This document shows, piece by piece, positions 24,228 to 31,838 of a DNA stretch of 64,000 nucleotides (position 1 is the first letter of the stretch; each line of letters opens with the position of its first letter). Where the stretch lies: contig NZ_CP073714.1 of the NCBI RefSeq assembly GCF_023101145.1, positions 1,984,001 to 2,048,000 of the forward strand, in the 5' to 3' direction. Below the pieces are notes generated by a model. That model worked only from the letters and a program-made list of their open reading frames with translations. It ran no database searches and had not been told where the DNA came from. The stretch is from Paenibacillus pabuli. GTDB taxonomy: Bacteria > Bacillota > Bacilli > Paenibacillales > Paenibacillaceae. Position numbers and translations under genes: made by a program.

Positions 24228-25262
24228 ATGCATGATCGGCTGCCAATGAAACCTTCTTCCTGCTGCTGCGCTGCAAGCCGGGGCGGCAAGCTGGAGGAAA
24301 AGAGTTTGTCAGAGGAAACGGCTGCGTCGGTAGAGGCTGCCAAGGACAAGCCATCCAGTCATACCAACTCTACAGCTGATTTCAAGATAGCTCTAACCGA
24401 TAGAGCAGAGAAGAAAGAAAGCATTCGTATTGAAGGTGGACGTTTTCTGATGGGCACAAATGACCCCGAAGCTTTTGAAGCTGACGGGGAAGGCCCTGTG
24501 AGGGAAGTTCAGGTGAACTCCTTTTATCTGGATGCTTGTACGGTAACCAATGCGGAATTTGTACAGTTTGTACGTGAGACCGGGTATCGGACTGAGGCAG
24601 AACGGTTTGGCTGGTCTTTTGTTTTCCATCTGTTTGTATCTCCGAAAACGGCGACTCAAGTTCGAAATGTGGTACAACAGACACCCTGGTGGTGGGTCGT
24701 TGAAGGTGCAGACTGGGCTCATCCCGAAGGACCCGATTCTAATGTAAACGATCGCGCTGAGCATCCGGTTATTCATATCTCCTGGAATGATGCTAATGCC
24801 TATTGCCTCTGGGCGGGTAAACGTCTGCCCACAGAAGCGGAATGGGAGTATGCAGCACGGGGTGGCCTGATCCAGAAGAAATATCCTTGGGGCGATACAT
24901 TAAGGCCGAATGGCCAACACTATTGCAACATCTGGCAGGGTGTATTTCCAACGAAAAATAACGCAGCCGATGGTTATGCAGGCACCGCTCCATCCCAATC
25001 ATTCTCTCCCAATGCATATGGACTGTACAATATGTCAGGCAATGTGTGGGAGTGGTGCGCAGACAATTACGTAACGGATCATGAGAAATTTACAGTTGCT
25101 GACACGGAACAATCTTCCAATGAAGAACGCAAGGTGTTAAAAGGCGGTTCCTACCTATGCCATCGATCCTATTGCAATCGCTATAGAGTGGCAGCGAGAA
25201 TCCCCAACACGCCTGATACATCTACTGGGCATATTGGTTTCAGATGCGCAGCGGATGTATAG
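24228..25262 (+). CDS. Formylglycine-generating enzyme (SUMF1 family) with intact copper-site cysteines
   Basis: A 344-residue enzyme; the ATG at 24228 is preferred over that at 24219, which lies inside the GGAAGGAG site. The C-terminal GGSYLCHRSYCNRYR keeps both cysteines (about 311 and 316) that bind copper and oxidise the substrate Cys to formylglycine in true FGEs. Many SUMF1-like proteins lack them. The match to animal SUMF1 runs through PWWWVVEGADWAHPEGPDS, HPVIHISWNDANAYC, GKRLPTEAEWEYAARGG, GLYNMSGNVWEWCAD and GFRCAAD. The N-terminus carries a Cys triplet (residues 12-14) in a disordered, low-complexity segment and no signal peptide. No sulfatase gene is nearby, so its substrate must be encoded elsewhere. 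Confidence 0.92.
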   Translation: MHDRLPMKPSSCCCAASRGGKLEEKSLSEETAASVEAAKDKPSSHTNSTADFKIALTDRAEKKESIRIEGGRFLMGTNDPEAFEADGEGPVREVQVNSFYLDACTVTNAEFVQFVRETGYRTEAERFGWSFVFHLFVSPKTATQVRNVVQQTPWWWVVEGADWAHPEGPDSNVNDRAEHPVIHISWNDANAYCLWAGKRLPTEAEWEYAARGGLIQKKYPWGDTLRPNGQHYCNIWQGVFPTKNNAADGYAGTAPSQSFSPNAYGLYNMSGNVWEWCADNYVTDHEKFTVADTEQSSNEERKVLKGGSYLCHRSYCNRYRVAARIPNTPDTSTGHIGFRCAADV

Positions 25263-25298
25263 TCTGTTGGTTTGCTTGTAAGTAGAATAAGGCTCTGG

Positions 25299-26414
25299 CT
25301 ATTTCACTCGAATAAGTAATCCGAGCAGACCCATTACGGAAAAGGCCAGAAAAGCTGTGGTATTGGAGAACATCTCAATGGTGTAACCCGCTAACGATGA
25401 ACCCAGAAATTGCCCTGCACCGAGCGCAAGAAAAGCAAGGCTGATCCCAATGGACGTATTTGGACGAAATAGCCTGGTCGCCCATACGATGAATACACTG
25501 GTCAGAAAAATATAGGTACTGCCAAACATAATGGCTGAGACCAGGCTGGCGGCCATCGAAGGAAGAAGGATAACGCCAAGTGAAACTGACAAGAGCAGAA
25601 GGCCTATTCGATAGGACCATCCAACTCCAATGCGTTCAATAATACGGCCAGCACACCCGCCGAGAATCCCCATAATCCCCATCACAATCCAGAACAGTAC
25701 GGCTTCCGAATCGGAGGCCCCTTTTTCGTCCGTAAGGAAGTTTCGGGCAAAGGTCCAATAGATCGCAGAACTGATGCCTGTCAGAAGGGATGCCATAAGC
25801 AGAGCCATACCCGGTCTGGTCGGCTTCATGCAGGCCCAGAGGGACTTGGTACATGGCTCTGTTTTGCGCGTGGAGAGAACACGTCTATTCCACAGCACCA
25901 CCACTACTCCGAGAACAGCGAAGAAGATGTAGGTCAAACGCCAATACTCGGTGAACAGCCAGTAGACCGGACCGGATATGATGATGCCAAAGCTGGTCCC
26001 TGTGTTAATCCAGCTGTTCCCCCTGGCTTGCTGATCAGGCGCAAGCTCAGCATAAACGGTGTTACCCAATGCAGGAGAGGCCAAGCCTGTACTTAATCCG
26101 GCAAGAAATACGCCTAATGTGAGAACAAACGCGTTTGGAGATAGGGCAATACCCAATAAACCGAGCACAGCACTAATACCCGCCATTTGAATGACATGAT
26201 AGTGCCCAATGCGATTAATTAACAGTGGAGCACTAAGTAGAGACAGGCAGTACGCAATGTAGGTTGCGGAATTAATTGCTCCGGATTGAGCATCGTCCAG
26301 TTGGAGTGTTTCCGAGATTTCCGGCATAAACAGCCCATAGCTGAATCTCCCGAATGCATAACATACAGCGATAAGGGCAATCCCTGGAAAAATAATTTTT
26401 TTCATCAAATCCAC
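25299..26414 (-). CDS. MFS transporter, YbfB/YjiJ-like
   Basis: A 371-residue membrane protein with about 12 hydrophobic segments, short for the superfamily but normal for the YbfB/YjiJ group. The N-terminus GIALIAVCYAFGRFSYGLFMP with EISETLQLDDAQSGAI is characteristic. The MFS loop after helix 2 is LLINRIGHYHV. Conserved GSTYIFLTSVFIVWATRLF lies in helix 9-10. An export role (drug or metabolite) is likely, the substrate unknown. It lies downstream of the TetR gene on the same strand but behind a terminator, with its own promoter over a copy of the TetR operator (26425-26441). Confidence 0.88.
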   Translation of the reverse strand: MDLMKKIIFPGIALIAVCYAFGRFSYGLFMPEISETLQLDDAQSGAINSATYIAYCLSLLSAPLLINRIGHYHVIQMAGISAVLGLLGIALSPNAFVLTLGVFLAGLSTGLASPALGNTVYAELAPDQQARGNSWINTGTSFGIIISGPVYWLFTEYWRLTYIFFAVLGVVVVLWNRRVLSTRKTEPCTKSLWACMKPTRPGMALLMASLLTGISSAIYWTFARNFLTDEKGASDSEAVLFWIVMGIMGILGGCAGRIIERIGVGWSYRIGLLLLSVSLGVILLPSMAASLVSAIMFGSTYIFLTSVFIVWATRLFRPNTSIGISLAFLALGAGQFLGSSLAGYTIEMFSNTTAFLAFSVMGLLGLLIRVK

Positions 26415-26424
26415 CGCCTTTTAG

Positions 26425-26441
26425 ATAGAACGATCATTATA
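26425..26441. promoter_or_regulatory. TetR operator copy in front of the MFS gene
   Basis: The 17 bases ATAGAACGATCATTATA are identical to the copy at 27054-27070 in front of the tetR gene. The core AGAACGATC followed by ATT is a degenerate palindrome of the AGAACGATCGTTCT type used by many TetR repressors. On the minus strand it contains TATAAT, a likely -10 box of the MFS promoter, so binding would block transcription. Confidence 0.8.
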
Positions 26442-26449
26442 TTTTCTTT

Positions 26450-26482
26450 GAAATAAAAAAGTGAGTTGAACTACTAACTCAC
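26450..26482 (-). terminator. Terminator between tetR and the MFS gene
   Basis: On the minus strand the stem GTGAGTT/AACTCAC (26461-26467 with 26476-26482) is followed by TTTTTTATTT. It ends the tetR transcript, so the MFS gene needs its own promoter. Confidence 0.8.
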
Positions 26483-26493
26483 CCGGTGTGGGA

Positions 26494-27024
26494 CTACTTG
26501 AAACTATTTTGCGTCATGTGAATGAGTTCCCGGCATACGCTATTTACATTTTCTGTCTCAGCGAGTGCGGTGGAACCCTCCAGCAGCAGGTTAAATTGCA
26601 ACACTGCACGGTCACTTGCTGCAGGATCAAGATTTTTGATCAAGGTCATCACATATTTTTTATGCGCATTTACCGTTTGCACAATAACGTTGTCTGGATC
26701 TCCGCCAAATTCCTCCTTGGCACGCAAAAACAAACATCCTCTCGACTCATGCTCCATCAACCAGCGTGCATGTCCTTCCGCCAAACTGAGAAATACGGGC
26801 TGCGCTTTGTTATCAGCATACTGCCGCAGCTGTTCCAGATAGCGCTGTTCCCGGCGCCGAAGGACTTCAACAATGAGATCATCCTTGGAGTCAAAATGAT
26901 TGTATAACGTCATGATGGCAATCCCGGCATCTGTGATGATTCGCTTCAATCCGATGGAATGGAATCCATGGAGGTAGAACAATTCCTCAGCCACGTTCAA
27001 CAGCATTTCTTTTTTGCTGCTCAT
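26494..27024 (-). CDS. TetR family transcriptional regulator
   Basis: A 176-residue regulator. The ATG at 27024 is preferred; a GTG at 27036 would sit on the ribosome binding site AAGGGGA. The DNA-binding domain is at residues 4-50: KKEMLLNVAEELFYLHGFHS, then IGLKRIITDAGIAIMTLYNHF. The C-terminal ligand domain resembles the YxaF/AcrR-like group (GCLFLRAKEEFGGDPDNVIV). Identical 17-base operators before this gene and before the MFS gene show it probably represses both itself and the transporter until an inducer binds. Confidence 0.93.
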   Translation of the reverse strand: MSSKKEMLLNVAEELFYLHGFHSIGLKRIITDAGIAIMTLYNHFDSKDDLIVEVLRRREQRYLEQLRQYADNKAQPVFLSLAEGHARWLMEHESRGCLFLRAKEEFGGDPDNVIVQTVNAHKKYVMTLIKNLDPAASDRAVLQFNLLLEGSTALAETENVNSVCRELIHMTQNSFK

Positions 27025-27053
27025 AAGGAACGACACTCCCCTTCAGGAATAAT

Positions 27054-27070
27054 ATAGAACGATCATTATA
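27054..27070. promoter_or_regulatory. TetR operator copy in front of tetR
   Basis: Identical in all 17 positions to 26425-26441. It lies just downstream of the tetR -10 box, a position suited to autorepression. Confidence 0.8.
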
Positions 27071-27075
27071 CTTCT

Positions 27076-27104
27076 AAAATATAGAAAATGGCTCACATTG
27101 TCAA
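27076..27104 (-). promoter_or_regulatory. tetR promoter
   Basis: On the minus strand TTGACA (27099-27104) and TATTTT (27076-27081) are 17 bases apart. The start of transcription would fall at the edge of the TetR operator. The promoter overlaps the 3' end of the DeoR gene. Confidence 0.55.
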
Positions 27105-27871
27105 ATGCTGTGAACCATTTCGATTTCCATTTGGCGAAGAGCATCTGTCCATTCCGCGGGACATCCGGAATCTGTGATCACCATGGATATGTGATTTATA
27201 GGGGCAATCTGGGCGAAAGTGGATCTTCCAAATTTGGTATGATCAGCGACCAAAATGGCCTCCTCTGCACGCTCCATCATTTTGCGGGAGATGAGTGCCT
27301 CTTCCATCACATAATCTGTGATCCCATCCGTTAACGAAACGCCGCCTGCGGAGATGAACGCCTTGTTGACTTTGAATTGACTCAGCAGTTCATGTGCAAT
27401 GGGTCCGGTAGAGGCTTGTACAACCGGGGTGACTTCTCCTCCGGCGAAAATGATTTTACCTGCAAACTCCTCCAGTGCACAGGTAAGTATGGGAACGGAG
27501 TTGGTAATGACGGTTACCTGAGACCGATGTCGCAGCTGTCGCATAATTTCCAGCGTTGTTGTGCCATTGTCCAGCATGACGGTCTCTCCATCTTCAATTA
27601 GAGAGGCGGCTGCCACGCCAATGGCCTGCTTTTCTTTCAGTTGAAGCTGCGCACGTTTTTGAAAAGGGGCTTCGGTCATGCCTGAGCGAACACGTACAGC
27701 GCCTCCGTATACTTTGCGTAATTCTCCTTCTTTTTCAAGCCGATCCAAATCTCTCCGAATGGTTTCCGTGGATACCTGAAACAAATCCGCCAGAACCTGT
27801 ACCTGAACCTTGCCCTTCGTAGCAAGCTGGATAAGAATGGTGTGTCTGCGTTCTTCATACGTTAAAGACAT
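27101..27871 (-). CDS. DeoR family transcriptional regulator
   Basis: A 256-residue protein of standard DeoR length; the ATG at 27871 follows TCAGGAGG by nine bases. The winged helix (residues 1-60) shows SLTYEERRHTILIQLATKGK and FQVSTETIRRDLDRLEKEGE, ending in the hallmark LRKVYGGAVRV. The sensor domain has DNGTTTLEIMRQL, ITNSVPI and FISAGGVSLTDGITD, typical of binding a phosphorylated sugar. It is divergent from the phosphoesterase, EamA transporter and GH43 genes and probably regulates them. Direct repeats at 27911-27936 may be its operator. Confidence 0.93.
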   Translation of the reverse strand: MSLTYEERRHTILIQLATKGKVQVQVLADLFQVSTETIRRDLDRLEKEGELRKVYGGAVRVRSGMTEAPFQKRAQLQLKEKQAIGVAAASLIEDGETVMLDNGTTTLEIMRQLRHRSQVTVITNSVPILTCALEEFAGKIIFAGGEVTPVVQASTGPIAHELLSQFKVNKAFISAGGVSLTDGITDYVMEEALISRKMMERAEEAILVADHTKFGRSTFAQIAPINHISMVITDSGCPAEWTDALRQMEIEMVHSI

Positions 27872-27910
27872 CGGTTTTGCCTCCTGAAGTTTGATCAAGG
27901 GTATGGATAT

Positions 27911-27936
27911 TGTGGATTTGTGAGATAGTGTGGATT
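27911..27936. promoter_or_regulatory. Direct repeat TGTGGATT, candidate DeoR operator
   Basis: TGTGGATT occurs at 27911-27918 and 27929-27936, starting 18 bases apart, just downstream of the deoR promoter. DeoR regulators often bind direct repeats spaced by one to two helical turns. The 272-base gap 27872-28143 otherwise holds the two divergent promoters and no gene. Confidence 0.4.
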
Positions 27937-27950
27937 GTTGTTGTTTTAAT

Positions 27951-27979
27951 AGTGTAAGTTGGAGAGAAGACCTTGTCAA
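27951..27979 (-). promoter_or_regulatory. deoR promoter
   Basis: On the minus strand TTGACA (27974-27979) and TACACT (27951-27956) are 17 bases apart and lie about 80 bases upstream of the start codon. Confidence 0.5.
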
Positions 27980-28033
27980 TTTTGAAATGGTAAATGTTAT
28001 AAATAAGGTTTAGGATTCTGTTCTTAATATGTA

Positions 28034-28062
28034 TTGACAGTAATATGATGTGACGATAAGAT
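28034..28062 (+). promoter_or_regulatory. Promoter of phosphoesterase/EamA/GH43 genes
   Basis: A perfect TTGACA (28034-28039) and TAAGAT (28057-28062) are separated by 17 bases. An A/C-rich leader with repeated ACAAC elements follows and may contain regulator sites. Confidence 0.6.
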
Positions 28063-28143
28063 CATATAAAACAACGAAAAACCACAACAAACAACATTGC
28101 ATATTTTGGTCCATAGTACATGGATCGTTAGGGAGGAAAAAGG

Positions 28144-29097
28144 GTGAAACGTCAGCTTGCTTTTCAAGAAAATGGAACATTCAAAATTGTGCAGTTTACA
28201 GATCTACACTGGAAGGATGGGCGACCTGAAGATCTTCGGACCCGGCAATTAATGAAAACGGTCATTGAAGCGGAACAACCAGATCTGGTTGTATTTACAG
28301 GCGATGTCATCTACACAGGACCGGTTGATCCTGGAAATAAGGAATGTGAACACCCGGAGCAGGCATTCCGTGATGCCGTGTCGGTGGTGGAAGAGCGTGG
28401 TATTCAATGGGCTTTTGTGTATGGCAACCATGATACAGAGAATCGGATTACCCCCGATGGATTAATGGATGTGATTCAGCAGCATGCACATACCGTGACG
28501 GAACGTGGGCCGCGTGAGATTGCGGGTTTGGGCAATTACACACTGGAGATTGCCGGAGCGGATGGCAGTCCCGCAGCAGTGTTGTATTTACTCGATTCAG
28601 GGAGCTACTCCCAGGTCGAGTCCATTCCCGGTTATGGCTGGATTCAGCCCAATCAGATCCAGTGGCTGATGTCTGAATCCACACGCGTCAATCCCGGCCG
28701 CAGCCGCGGGGATAAGCTCCCAGCCTTGGCGTTTTTCCATATCCCGATTCCTGAATATCAGTCCATGTGGGACACACAGATCTGTTACGGCAGCAAGTAC
28801 GAACCTGTCTGTTCTGCCCAAGTGAACTCGGGTCTGTTCTCTGCACTGCTGGAGATGGGCGATGTGATGGGAACCTTTTGCGGTCATGATCATGTGAATG
28901 ATTTTCAGGGGACTTATCACGGTATTCGTCTCTGCTACGGGCGTTCGAGTGGGCACAGTACATATGGAAGGGAAGGCATGCTGCGCGGAGGAAGGGTGAT
29001 TCAATTGCGGGCGGGACAAAGAAGTTTTGATACCTGGCTCCGTCTGGAGAACGGATCTGTTGTAAGGGAACAGCCAGAACATCAGCCCGAGACCTGA
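28144..29097 (+). CDS. Calcineurin-like metallophosphoesterase
   Basis: A 317-residue cytoplasmic enzyme; the GTG at 28144 follows AGGGAGGAAAAAGG. The binuclear-metal motifs of the calcineurin-like superfamily appear in order: FTDLHW (Asp20, His22), VVFTGDVIYTG, YGNHDTE, FFHIPIPE and CGHDHVND. This arrangement is like the purple-acid-phosphatase-like Dcr2/YkuE-type group. The substrate (phosphomonoester or diester) is unknown. The gene leads a likely operon with an EamA transporter and GH43 hydrolase under a DeoR regulator, so a sugar-phosphate related role is possible but unproven. Confidence 0.9.
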   Translation: MKRQLAFQENGTFKIVQFTDLHWKDGRPEDLRTRQLMKTVIEAEQPDLVVFTGDVIYTGPVDPGNKECEHPEQAFRDAVSVVEERGIQWAFVYGNHDTENRITPDGLMDVIQQHAHTVTERGPREIAGLGNYTLEIAGADGSPAAVLYLLDSGSYSQVESIPGYGWIQPNQIQWLMSESTRVNPGRSRGDKLPALAFFHIPIPEYQSMWDTQICYGSKYEPVCSAQVNSGLFSALLEMGDVMGTFCGHDHVNDFQGTYHGIRLCYGRSSGHSTYGREGMLRGGRVIQLRAGQRSFDTWLRLENGSVVREQPEHQPET

Positions 29098-29157
29098 GAA
29101 CACTCCCACTTCGGCACATTAGAGAAAAGCAAGGCATTAGAGAGGAACGTTTTGATT

Positions 29158-30015
29158 ATGATTTTACCTATAGTTCTGGTGCTCGCTTCCGGGATGGCTC
29201 ACGCTGTCTGGAGTATGTTCACCAAACGCAGTTTAAATAAAAGCGTGTTTTTATGGTCCATCATGATGATTCCTACCGTAATACTGCTGCCTGTGCTCAT
29301 CGTGGAGTTGGTACGGGAACCTTTATCCATGTCAGCCTATGCGCTGCTTTTGTTATCGATGGCGCTGCAAGCCTTGTATTCCTGGCTGCTGTCGCAGACG
29401 TATGAGCTGGGCGATTTGTCGCAGATTTATCCGATTATGCGGGGAACGAGCACCTTGTTGGTGCCATTGATTGGTGTTGCTTTTCTGGGGGAAACGTTGT
29501 CCATGTTCGGCTGGGTTGGTATTGCCTGCATGATTGCAGGATTTACGGTTCTCAGTGGTGTGGGAAGCAGAGACGGTAAATCCGGCTCAAGGGTAACAAG
29601 ATCAAAGCCGGTGCTGATGGCCTTATGTGTCGGGTTATGTACAACCAGTTATGTGTTCGTGGACAAATTGAATCTGGAGCATATTTCACCCCTGTCGTTA
29701 CTTGAAGTGACGAACATTGGCTTTGTTGCCGGCTTGACTCCGGCGCTGCTCGCTTCCCGCCAACTGCGTCAGGAATGGAAGAAGAATCGATCGACCATTA
29801 TGCTGGGGGCGCTGCTGAATCCGGGATCATACTTGTTATTTCTATTTGCATTACAGCAGGCGCCGATGGCGAGATTGGGCCCGCTTCGGGAAGTGGGGAC
29901 GGTATTTGCGGCCTTCCTCGGTATTTTGTTACTGAAAGAACAGCAGGGGAAGAAGCGTATTCTCTGTTCCATCGTTATTTTTGGCGGCATATTGCTGATT
30001 GGTATGTGGGGTTAA
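29158..30015 (+). CDS. EamA/DMT family transporter
   Basis: A membrane protein of about 285 residues with ten hydrophobic helices in two homologous halves, the EamA (drug/metabolite transporter) pattern. The ATG at 29158 or a TTG at 29152 may be used; GAGGA at 29142-29146 suits either. Motifs LSQTYELGDLSQIYPIMRGT and PLIGVAFLGETLSMFGWVGI in the first half and PMARLGPLREVGTVFAAFLG in the second mark the repeated unit. The polar linker SRDGKSGSRVTRSKP lies between halves. It probably exports or imports a small metabolite; the substrate is not evident. Confidence 0.88.
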   Translation: MILPIVLVLASGMAHAVWSMFTKRSLNKSVFLWSIMMIPTVILLPVLIVELVREPLSMSAYALLLLSMALQALYSWLLSQTYELGDLSQIYPIMRGTSTLLVPLIGVAFLGETLSMFGWVGIACMIAGFTVLSGVGSRDGKSGSRVTRSKPVLMALCVGLCTTSYVFVDKLNLEHISPLSLLEVTNIGFVAGLTPALLASRQLRQEWKKNRSTIMLGALLNPGSYLLFLFALQQAPMARLGPLREVGTVFAAFLGILLLKEQQGKKRILCSIVIFGGILLIGMWG

Positions 30016-30087
30016 TGGAATTCCAGTATTTGGAGAAATGGTGTATACTCATGGTTAATGAACCGCTTTCATGAGGAGGATGAACCA

Positions 30088-30975
30088 TTGAACGTGCACC
30101 GTTTGGAAGATATTCATTTTCGTGATCCCTACATACTGGCCATACCATCCCGCAAGAAATATTATTTGTACGGCTCTATCGGGCAAAATGTGTGGAATGG
30201 GCCAGCCATCGGTTTTGATGTCTATGAGAGTGAAGATCTAATTCATTGGAGCGGTCCTTCCCCGTGCTTCCGTGCACCTGCGGACTTCTGGTCCGATCAC
30301 CACTATTGGGCCCCGGAAGTGTATGAATGGGAAGGTCGCTTTTATATGTTTGCCAGCTTCAAGGCAGAAGGCATTCCGCGAGTAACAGGTGTATTGGTTG
30401 CTGATCAGCCCGAAGGGCCTTTTAAACTGTGGTGTCGCTCCCTGACTCCTCCCGATTGGGAGTGCCTGGACGGTACATTGTACGTGGACGATCAGGGTGA
30501 TCCGTGGATGATCTTTTGCAAGGAATGGGTGCAGGTGGAGGATGGCGAGATGTACGCAGTACGTCTGAAACCGGATCTGAAAGGAACGATAGGAAAGCCT
30601 GATCTGTTATTCAAAGCTTCCGAAGCGCCATGGTCTGTCGGAGGTGGAGAACAGCGAAACCGTTATGTCACAGATGGTCCGTTTTTATATCGGATGCAAA
30701 ATGATGAACTCGTCATGATGTGGTCCACATCCGGTCAAGACGGTTATACACTGGGGTTGGCCCGCTCGGTGTCCGGCAAACCGCAAGGTCCATGGAAGCA
30801 GGATGACAAGCCATTGTTCGCCAATAATGGAGGACATGGGATGCTGTTTCGAACGTTTGAAGGACAACTGTGTCTCACCATTCATGCTCCGAACAATCAT
30901 CCGCATGAACGACCCGTTATTTTTCGCATGCAGGAAAAGCAGGGGCAACTTACGCTTATGGATAATCCAATGTAA
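30088..30975 (+). CDS. Glycoside hydrolase family 43-like protein
   Basis: A 295-residue protein. I choose the TTG at 30088, which has GAGGAGGA seven bases upstream, over the ATG at 30058 that has none. It has a five-bladed propeller pattern with HFRDPYILAIPSRKKYYLYG (putative base Asp), HYWAPEVYEWEGRFYMFASF, ECLDGTLYVDDQGDPWMIFC and VTDGPFLYRMQNDELVMMWS. Canonical GH43 enzymes have Glu in the last motif (EGP); here it is DGP, which I believe is usual in this subgroup, so the acid residue may differ. There is no signal peptide, so the enzyme is intracellular and probably trims arabinose- or xylose-type oligosaccharides. A terminator-like structure follows. Confidence 0.87.
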   Translation: MNVHRLEDIHFRDPYILAIPSRKKYYLYGSIGQNVWNGPAIGFDVYESEDLIHWSGPSPCFRAPADFWSDHHYWAPEVYEWEGRFYMFASFKAEGIPRVTGVLVADQPEGPFKLWCRSLTPPDWECLDGTLYVDDQGDPWMIFCKEWVQVEDGEMYAVRLKPDLKGTIGKPDLLFKASEAPWSVGGGEQRNRYVTDGPFLYRMQNDELVMMWSTSGQDGYTLGLARSVSGKPQGPWKQDDKPLFANNGGHGMLFRTFEGQLCLTIHAPNNHPHERPVIFRMQEKQGQLTLMDNPM

Positions 30976-31041
30976 AATACAGATCTTGTATTCGGGACAC
31001 AAACAGGCACTGGCCTAATCGCTTATTCGATCTCCTCATTC

Positions 31042-31125
31042 AATCCCCTCTGGGTAATAAATCTTAAGGAACATCTGTTCAGATGAGCTTAGGACGACTG
31101 CCTGAGGGGATTTGTTTATTTTATC
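31042..31125 (+). terminator. Branched hairpin downstream of GH43, probable terminator
   Basis: An outer stem AATCCCCTC (31042-31050) pairs with GAGGGGATT (31104-31112) and encloses a second hairpin, CATCTG-TT-CAGATG, extended by CTTAAG/CTTAGG. The outer stem is followed by TGTTTATTTTA. The double-stem form is larger than a usual terminator and could be a structured RNA. Confidence 0.55.
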
Positions 31126-31234
31126 GGAGGTACTCAAACGTGATATATTGGAAACAAGCAGCGTGTCGGTAATGTAAAAGCGAGCAATGATAGCTCTATA
31201 ATGAAATGAACAGAGTGACGGGGAGAGACGTTAT

Positions 31235-31786
31235 ATGCTGCATGAGGAAAAGTTGATTCAGGCGATTACGGAGCATGACCAATTAATGCACGACCTGCGG
31301 CGGGTTCGCAGTCTTGAACTGCCTCAGTGCTACATAGGTGCGGGGTATATTCGCAATTATATCTGGGATGTGCTTCATGGTTATCCTCTTCGCGAACTGC
31401 ACAGCGATATTGATGTCGTTTACTACGATACGGAAGATATGCGTGAGGAGCGGGATCAGCTGCTGGAACAAAGGCTTCGTGAAGAGACAGGCAATTTTAA
31501 GTGGTCGGTGAAAAACCAGGCGAGGATGCATCTGAACAATGGTGACAGGCCATATCAATCCACAGAAGATGCTCTTCGCTATTGGCCAGAAATCGTCACT
31601 GCCATAGGTGTAAGGTTGGATGATCAGGATCAGGTGGATATCTGTGCCCCGTATGGGTTGGAGGATCTGTATACGTTAATCGTACGCCAAAGTCCGTTTT
31701 TCACGGATGCAGACTATTATAATCAGCGTGTAGAGAAGAAGTGCTGGCAGCAGCAGTGGCCCAAGCTTACAATCATAAGATCCTGA
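31235..31786 (+). CDS. Nucleotidyltransferase family protein (NTP_transf_6 / DUF925)
   Basis: A 183-residue protein of the COG3575 family. CYIGAGYIRNYIWDVLHGYP is the helix-nucleotide-binding start, and SDIDVVYYDTED supplies the paired Asp residues of a nucleotidyltransferase fold. NQARMHLNNGDRPYQSTEDA and RYWPEIVTAIGVRLDDQDQV with APYGLEDLYTLIVR are family landmarks. The activity of these proteins is not established. It stands alone with its own ribosome binding site (GACGGGGAGAG) about 50 bases ahead of the next plus-strand gene. Confidence 0.9.
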   Translation: MLHEEKLIQAITEHDQLMHDLRRVRSLELPQCYIGAGYIRNYIWDVLHGYPLRELHSDIDVVYYDTEDMREERDQLLEQRLREETGNFKWSVKNQARMHLNNGDRPYQSTEDALRYWPEIVTAIGVRLDDQDQVDICAPYGLEDLYTLIVRQSPFFTDADYYNQRVEKKCWQQQWPKLTIIRS

Positions 31787-31838
31787 ATCAAGGGTATATG
31801 AGGCAAGCGAAGGCCCGTGAAGGAGTGTTTCTGGATTT

